Below, in pieces: positions 57,960 to 64,000 of a DNA stretch of 64,000 nt; within the stretch, counting starts at the first letter, position 1; the number at the start of each line of letters is the position of its first letter. The DNA is from Parasponia andersonii (lineage: Eukaryota > Streptophyta > Magnoliopsida > Rosales > Cannabaceae): NCBI GenBank assembly GCA_002914805.1, contig JXTB01000321.1, forward strand, positions 173,999 through 237,998, written 5' to 3'. Position numbers and translations under genes: made by a program. The notes under the pieces are model-generated. The model made no database searches and had not been told where the DNA came from. It saw only the letters and a list, made by a program, of their open reading frames with translations.

Positions 57960-60900
57960 TTATAATACTTGGTGGATTGATTCTGGTTCAACTACTTATA
58001 TTTCCAATACGATACGGGGATTCCTTTCGATCTGAACTATAAAGGCAAATGAAAACTTCATTTTCATGGAAAATCAAAACAAAGCTTCAGTTGAAGGCAT
58101 TGGAACTAGATACTTGACATCATTTAGATTTGTTTCAAACCCTTTATGTCCCTATATTTTCTTGTAATTTAGTTTCTTTACCCAAGTTAGATATAATGGG
58201 ATTTTCTTTTAAATTTGGTTGTGAATCTTTTAGTTTATATAAGAATAAAAATTTTATTAGTTATAGAATCTTATGTGATAATCTATACAAGCTTAAACTT
58301 GATAATCTTTTTGCTGAAACCTTATTAACTTTGCATCATAATGTTATAACTAAGCGGAGTTTAGTTGACGAATATTCTGCTTACTTGTAATATAAATATT
58401 TGGGTCATATATCTAAAGAAAGAATAGTAAGATTAGTAAGGAATAAAATCCTACTAAATTTACATTTTACTAATCTTGGTGTGTATATTGATTGTATAAA
58501 AAGAAAACAAACCAAACACATAAAGAAATGAGCCACAAGAAGTACGCAACTTCTTGAAATTACTTACATTGATATACGTGGATCTTTTTTGTTCCATATT
58601 TTGGTGGAGAAAAGTATTTTATCATCTTTATTGATGATTTTTTATGTTACGGTTACATTTATCTATTATATGAAAAATTTCAAATAGTAGATACCCTTAA
58701 GGTGTATAGTAAAGACGTTGAGGGACAATTAGATAAAAGAATGAAAATTATAAGATCAGATAGAGGTGGTAAATATTATAGAAAGTATAATAAATCCAGA
58801 CAATATCTAGGTCCATTTGCTGAATTTCTTGAAAAGAATGGTATATGTGCTTAATACACCATGTTTGGAAAGCCAAAACAAAATAGCGTAACAAAAAAGT
58901 ATAATCGTACATTGATAGATATGGTTAGGAGTATGCTTAGTTATTCTTCTTTACCCTTATCATTATAGATGTATACTTTAAAAACTGTCATATATATATT
59001 AAACAGGGTTCCTAATAAGGCAGTTCCAAAGACTTCTTCTGAACTATGAACAAGAAAAAAACCCAGTTTAAGGCACCTACATATTTAGGGTTATCAGACA
59101 AAGCAAAAATTTATAATCTACATTAAAAGAAATTAGATTTCAGAATGATTAGTAGATTTTTCATTAGTTATCCTAAAAAATCCAAAGGGTACACATTTTA
59201 TTGTCCTAATCATAGTCTGAGAATTGTAGAAATTGGAAATGGAAGGTTCATTAAAAATAGTGAAGTCAGTGGAAGTTGAGAACCATGTAATGTGGTTATT
59301 CAAGAAATTAGGATGCAAGTTCCTATACTTTTGACTTCTAAAAAAGTTGTTTCTACTATTTTCAAATAACTTGACAATATTCAAGAATAACAAATCAATA
59401 TAGAAACTTTCCATAATGAAACTATCATCAATGTACTTATAGTAGATGAGTCACAAGGAATAATATCAATAAAATCTCAACGAGATAGAAAATCTGATAG
59501 TCCTATTGACTATGTAGTTTATCAATAAAAATCAGAAATTAACTTAGGGATTACCAATGATCCAGTTTCGTTTTCACAAGCCGTAGAAAGTATTGATTCT
59601 ATTAAGTGGATTAATACTATGAAAGATAAGATGAAATCTATGGATAAAAATTAAGTTTAGGATCTCATTAAGTTGCCTGAAATTTATAAGAAAATTGGGT
59701 GTAAATGAGTCTTTAAAACCAAGTGCGACTCTAATGACAACATTAAATAATATAAAGCAAACTAGTAGCCAAAGATTTTACTTAGAATAAAGGTATTGAC
59801 TATAGGGACATCAACCTAAAGAATTTTCATCTAAAGAAAAGGAACACATGGTGTATAAACTTAAAAAGTCAACATATAGACTTAAATAAGCTTCCCGACA
59901 ATATATCTTAAGTTTAATGACACCATATTATCTTTTGGACTTAAGGAAAATACTGTTGATCTGTATATATATCTAAAAATTAGTGGGAGTAAGTTTATAT
60001 TTCTGATTATGTATATGGATAATATACTACTTACTACTAATGATCTTGGTTTATTACATTAAACTAAGAATTTTCTGTCAAAGAACTTTGATATTAAAGA
60101 TATGGGTGAGGAATCTTATGTGATAAGAATTGAAATATTCTGTGATAAATCACAAGGATTGTTAGGATTGTCTCAAAAAATATATATTGATGAACTTTTA
60201 GAGAGATTTAAGATGGAAAAGTATTTAGTAGGGATAGTTCCAGTTTAGAAGAGAGATAAATTTAATCTCATGCAATGTCCAAAGAATGAATTAGAATGTA
60301 CATAAATAGAAAATATTCTTTACGCATCTATTGTTGGGAGTTTAATATATACATAAACTTATACTAGGCCAGACATCAGTTTTGCTATCGAAGCCTAGTA
60401 TCAAAGTAATCTAGGAATGGATCCTTGGAAAACTACCAAAAAGGTGCTAAGGTATTTACAAGGAACAAAAGAATACATGCTCATTTATAGGCAATCTGAA
60501 AGTGATCTAGAAGGGATTGACTATACAGATTTAGACTTTGATGGATGTCTTGATAGCAGAAAATCTAATTTTGGTTACTTATGCCTTTTAGCTAGAGGAG
60601 TAGTCTCATAGAAAAGCAAAAAATAGTCTATCATTGCTACATCTATGATGGAAGCTGAGTTTATAATATGTTTTGAAGCTACAGTTCATGGATTATGGTT
60701 GCAGAACTTTATTTCAAGACTTGAGGTTGTCAACAGTATTACCAAATTGCTGAAAATTTATTGTGATAATGCTGCATAAGTCTTTTTTCTCAAAAAAATG
60801 ACAAGCATTCTAAAAGTGCTAAACACATGGAATTGAAATACTTTGATATTAAAGAAGAAGTTCGGAAACAAAGAGTGTCAATTGAGCATTTAAGTACAAC

Positions 60901-60990
60901 CTAATGATTGTAGATCCATTAACTAAGGGGCTAACGTCAAAGATATTTAGTGAACATGTTGAAAGAATAGGTCTTGGATACAATAGTTGA
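57960..60990 (+). pseudogene. copia pol remnants: protease, integrase, RT, RNase H
   Basis: Protease: TWWIDSGSTTYISN at about 57968, with DSG catalytic residues. Integrase region: about 58370-59100, with the GAG-pre-integrase part near 58330-58500. RT: VFKTKCDSN near 59710 and an MYMDNILLTTND-like catalytic segment near 60010-60045. RNase H: near 60410-60900 (MDPWKTTKKVLRYLQGTKEY, YTDLDFDGCLDSRKSNFGYL). It is too decayed to assign a lineage safely. Confidence 0.85.
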
Positions 60991-61364
60991 TATATTTATA
61001 CTATGATTATTTATTTGACACTCTGAGCTCATTTATGTGTTTATGATATCTCATGCTTTTTTATTTTGTATACATGATTAGTTTAGATTAATAATAATAC
61101 GAATAGTCTTTAATAAATATTAATGTTGGACCATTACAGATATTATCACTTATAGGTCATATTGGGTTGAAAGCTAATATTATAGTATATGGAAGGGATT
61201 ATGTCAAACTTGTGATATATGACCGCTATGATTCACTTTAGTTTTTGACTCAATTATAATATATGTTATTGACCAACTAATAAGGAATTTAAATTTATGT
61301 TACGCTTATTTTGTTTATTTATTAAACCATTAAGAAAATATGTCACATAGGCCAAGTGGGAGAA

Positions 61365-61826
61365 TGTTAGATTTGTTTATATGACCTATGTGATTTTAAT
61401 AAATTAATATTGTATTTATCAATATTAATTAAATAGTTTAATAATAATAAGTGTATTTAAATTTTTATTAGTCAATGAAGAGTTATAACTCTTCAAAACG
61501 ATGTAAGTCTTATAAACAAACATATCTGATGAAAAATATGCCCTAAAGTATTTAAATAGAATCTAGTGCTCTCTCTAACTATTATCAAAAATATACATAA
61601 TCTATCATTAAACGTATTATTATTAAGTATTAATGGTTAAAGGAGAGAGACTCAAAATTCTGCATCAAAACTAGTCAGCAGTTTAAAGCTTAATCGCAAT
61701 AGATTCAAATATGTCTATTACATATATTCTAATTATGAAAATCAAGAATTTTTAGATCATTTGAGATCATTTGAGATTATTGATTATTTGCATATTAGAA
61801 TTTTATATAATTAAGGAAAACTTACA
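61365..61826 (+). repeat. 3' LTR of the copia element
   Basis: Starts TGTTAGATTT after the purine tract and ends cttaca before the target duplication. It carries a short local duplication (agatcatttgagatcatttg) absent from the 5' LTR. Confidence 0.82.
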
Positions 61827-61831
61827 TGTCA

Positions 61832-63030
61832 TACATACCACTTGTCAAATTTCGTATTGCAGCAACATTTTAAAACTACCATGTCTGAGAACTGAGAACC
61901 AATCAAAAAAATCCTCACATTTCAAAAGCATTTTATATTCGAGAATTACACTCGAATGGTGTCACGAAATGGGAATCAAATTTTCGAAAAACAGTTGTGT
62001 CCAATTCAATCTCCTATGATTCATTTCTAGTTTTGAAATACTATCATTTGATCACACACATCAAAGACTCTTGTATTCCTTAAAAAAATTATTAAAAAAA
62101 AAACCAAAAAAAAGGGACTCTCTTACACGATAACGTGCACGGGCATGTATACCAATTACCAAGTGTCGAACTCAGCAGCTCAACTCATGTGAAAACACAA
62201 GTTAGAATTAGATACCCTCTATAAGGTTTTATTATAAATAATATAAATGAAAATTTTAGATGAGCTGATCAAGTTCCGCTTTTTTTTTACCCAAATAAAA
62301 ATTATATATGCAGCATATATACTACATATTTCATAGTTAGTAAAATAAACAACTAGGTTTCTTTTTTTGTGTGACTAATATACCCTGAGTTGAAAAGAGC
62401 TATGAAAATATTTTTACGACGTTGAAAATTATTCTATTTTTGCATATATTACGATATATTTTGAAAATAAGTGTATGAGAATGTGCTAATAAATGTTATA
62501 AATATTCTGTATTGTTTTATATTAAGTTGATTGGTCATACTAGTAAATTGTTAAATATTAAACAATTTAAAATAAATTAGTATTAAATGATAAATAATAA
62601 CGAAAAAATCTATTGTAATAAAAATAAATAAATTGAACCGTTAATAATAAATTTAGATAAAAGAAAACAGAATAAGTAAAAAAATATTTTATACGGCCCA
62701 AGAAATATTGCGTGTAATTGAGCAATGTCGAGATATACTATTTCGTGAATAAATTAAAAATATAGATCTTTTTGCAAATGTATGCTTTAGAAAAGAATGT
62801 TGTGCCAGCTCACCCATACTATGTGTGTAATAATCCATTTTAAGTAAAAGCTAAAAAGTAGTACTACGTTTACGTACAGTTGACAAAGTACCCAATTCGG
62901 CTATATAATCAAATAAAACATACTGTGTACAATACCAATATTGTACGTAATGTTACTAAAGGGGGTTCGTACATAATATAATAAACAAGAAGTTAAATCT
63001 AAAACTAATGAAAAATTAATGCAACGTAAA
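61832..63030. other. AT-rich intergenic DNA
   Basis: No gene or element recognised. The stretch aacggttgtgtccaattcaa and its surroundings (61830-62160) are less AT-rich but not coding. Confidence 0.3.
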
Positions 63031-63722
63031 TGTTGTGCGGTCTAAAAATCTATATGTTGGTCAATGTCAAAAAGAAAAAAGTTGACCAAGTGGACGTGTC
63101 AGGTCGCATGAGTAAGATTAAGTGCGACCTCCTCCGTAAGAGTTAATGCGACCTCCGAAAGAGCTAAATGCGACCTCCTCCGTAAGAGCTAAGTGCGACC
63201 TCCACCGAATAAGTTTACGACCTCCTCTGAACGAGTTAAGTGCGACCAGAATGAAAAGGAAACTAAACTAAGTTTCGTCAAATGGATAACCTACAAAGAA
63301 AGGGAAACAAGTACCTAAATGGAGATCAGCCGATTATTCCGTTTAGGATATTATCCAATTATATTATTACTCAAATTGTATTTCATAATTATACACTTAC
63401 CCATTTTTTACAATTGAGAAACACTGAACTGTCCTCACCTATATAAAGAAAGTTCAGTGTTGTAGAAAGGGGTTTGGAAAAAAAAAAAAAAAAAAAAAAN
63501 TTACCTTTGGACTGATATCTCTCTCAACCTTGAGATTGAACGAAATTCTTGTAATCCTCTGGAAAATAGTGAAAAACAATGGACGTAAACTCATTTTTTT
63601 TAGGGGCTGAACCACTATAAAATTATTGTCTTTTTATTTGCTTTGATTAGATTAACCCTATTCACACACAAGCTACATATTGTAAATTCCCAAATTTATT
63701 GTTGACAAAACCTCCGTCAACA
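63031..63722 (+). repeat. LTR of the second Tat-family element
   Basis: Similar in length and ends to 43340-44028 but clearly diverged in the U3 part. U3 (63113-63245) holds about six units of gcgacctcctccgtaagagc-type repeats. TATA box ctatataaagaaag at about 63440. Confidence 0.9.
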
Positions 63723-64000
63723 ATTGGCGCTAGAATGAGGGCTATTCCGGCAAAACAGTTTGTCAAATTTCACTTTTTTAATAATGGCAAATACCATAAA
63801 CACTATCAGAGTCACCGGAACTAGCCAAAACTAACCCCAAAGCACTGCTGCTGTACAAGCAGATGCTGCTCAGGATCAGCCCGCTGTGACTGCATCAGAA
63901 AGCATTGCCCAAAGACAGGATTACATGGAAGAGGTACTGGTGAACCTTCAGTAAATCAATAACCAGATTAATGACTCCCTACAACGACTTGCTGAAGGAC
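63031..64000 (+). mobile_element. second Tat-family gypsy element, 5' end only
   Basis: Plus strand. A 692-bp LTR (63031-63722) with TGTTG...CAACA ends is followed by the same ATTGGCGCTAGAA-type primer site and by gag, which starts at 63784. Its gag start (QRQDYMEEVLVNLQ and NQINDSLQRLAEG in places) parallels the element at 33202-44028. It runs past the window edge. The visible gag start already looks broken. An N lies in the poly-A at 63500. Confidence 0.88.

Larger units (their letters stand above)
55330..61826 (+). mobile_element. Ty1/copia LTR retrotransposon, old and heavily broken
   Basis: The 5' LTR is 55330 to about 55756 and the 3' LTR is 61365-61826. Both start TGTTAGATTT. The 3' LTR is preceded by the purine tract caagtgggagaa, and it ends cttaca. 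The flanks tgtca (55325-55329 and 61827-61831) are an exact 5-bp target duplication. Gag, zinc knuckle, protease, integrase, RT and RNase H remnants follow in copia order (integrase before RT). More than ten interruptions are visible, and the LTRs differ clearly, so the insertion is old. The untranslated leader (55757-57300) is long and carries two (AT)n tracts. Confidence 0.88.

Overview
This is nuclear DNA from a flowering plant, most likely a dicot. It is AT-rich and gene-poor, with GT-AG introns, plant Ty3/gypsy and Ty1/copia lineages, MITEs and long (AT)n and (CT)n tracts. No prokaryotic, organellar, tRNA or rRNA feature was seen. There is one sized gap (32898-33201) and single Ns at 49494, 54921 and 63500.

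Three host genes are supported, all on the minus strand. (1) A first-coding-exon fragment of RNA-dependent RNA polymerase 1 (RDR1, 3995-4318) carries an internal stop and is cut by a gypsy element. (2) A complete seven-exon gene for plastid aspartate-semialdehyde dehydrogenase (15346-19000, 377 aa) makes the branch-point intermediate for Lys, Thr, Met and Ile. (3) A complete six-exon gene for a small Sec14/CRAL-TRIO lipid-transfer-type protein (49679-53304, 267 aa) follows. From memory, Arabidopsis RDR1, ASD and a Sec14-like gene lie close together on chromosome 1 (about At1g14790, At1g14810 and At1g14820). The window therefore looks like an ancient syntenic block spread apart by transposons. 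The genes are not an operon and need not act together.

Layout. 1-3994: gypsy element, minus strand, with its 5' LTR inside RDR1. 4.3-13.9 kb: RDR1 upstream DNA, then a patchwork of a copia-like LTR (about 5.67-7.34 kb), a coding-like relic, a clean gypsy-like solo LTR with perfect target duplication (8757-11008) and a MITE-like element (11785-13905). 15.3-19.0 kb: aspartate-semialdehyde dehydrogenase. 19708-20275: hAT-type MITE with 8-bp target duplication. 21525-30975: shrunken SIRE/Maximus-type copia element whose 5' LTR holds a second solo LTR (28123-30633). 32.05-32.24 kb: CACTA-like terminus. 33.2-44.03 kb: young Tat-lineage gypsy element with dual RNase H and a spliced, promoter-bearing antisense gene. 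44.5-46.85 kb: MITE, a 74-bp minisatellite and a palindromic element. 49.7-53.3 kb: Sec14-like gene. 53.7-55.14 kb: copia-like LTR. 55330-61826: old, heavily decayed copia element. 63031-64000: 5' end of a second Tat-family element, plus strand, running off the window.

The most unusual object is the antisense cassette in the Tat element (about 33.9-36.7 kb). It has its own TATA box, intron-like segments, a transposon-associated protein domain with a coiled-coil tail, and a poly(A) signal. Two near-identical polypurine tracts bracket it.
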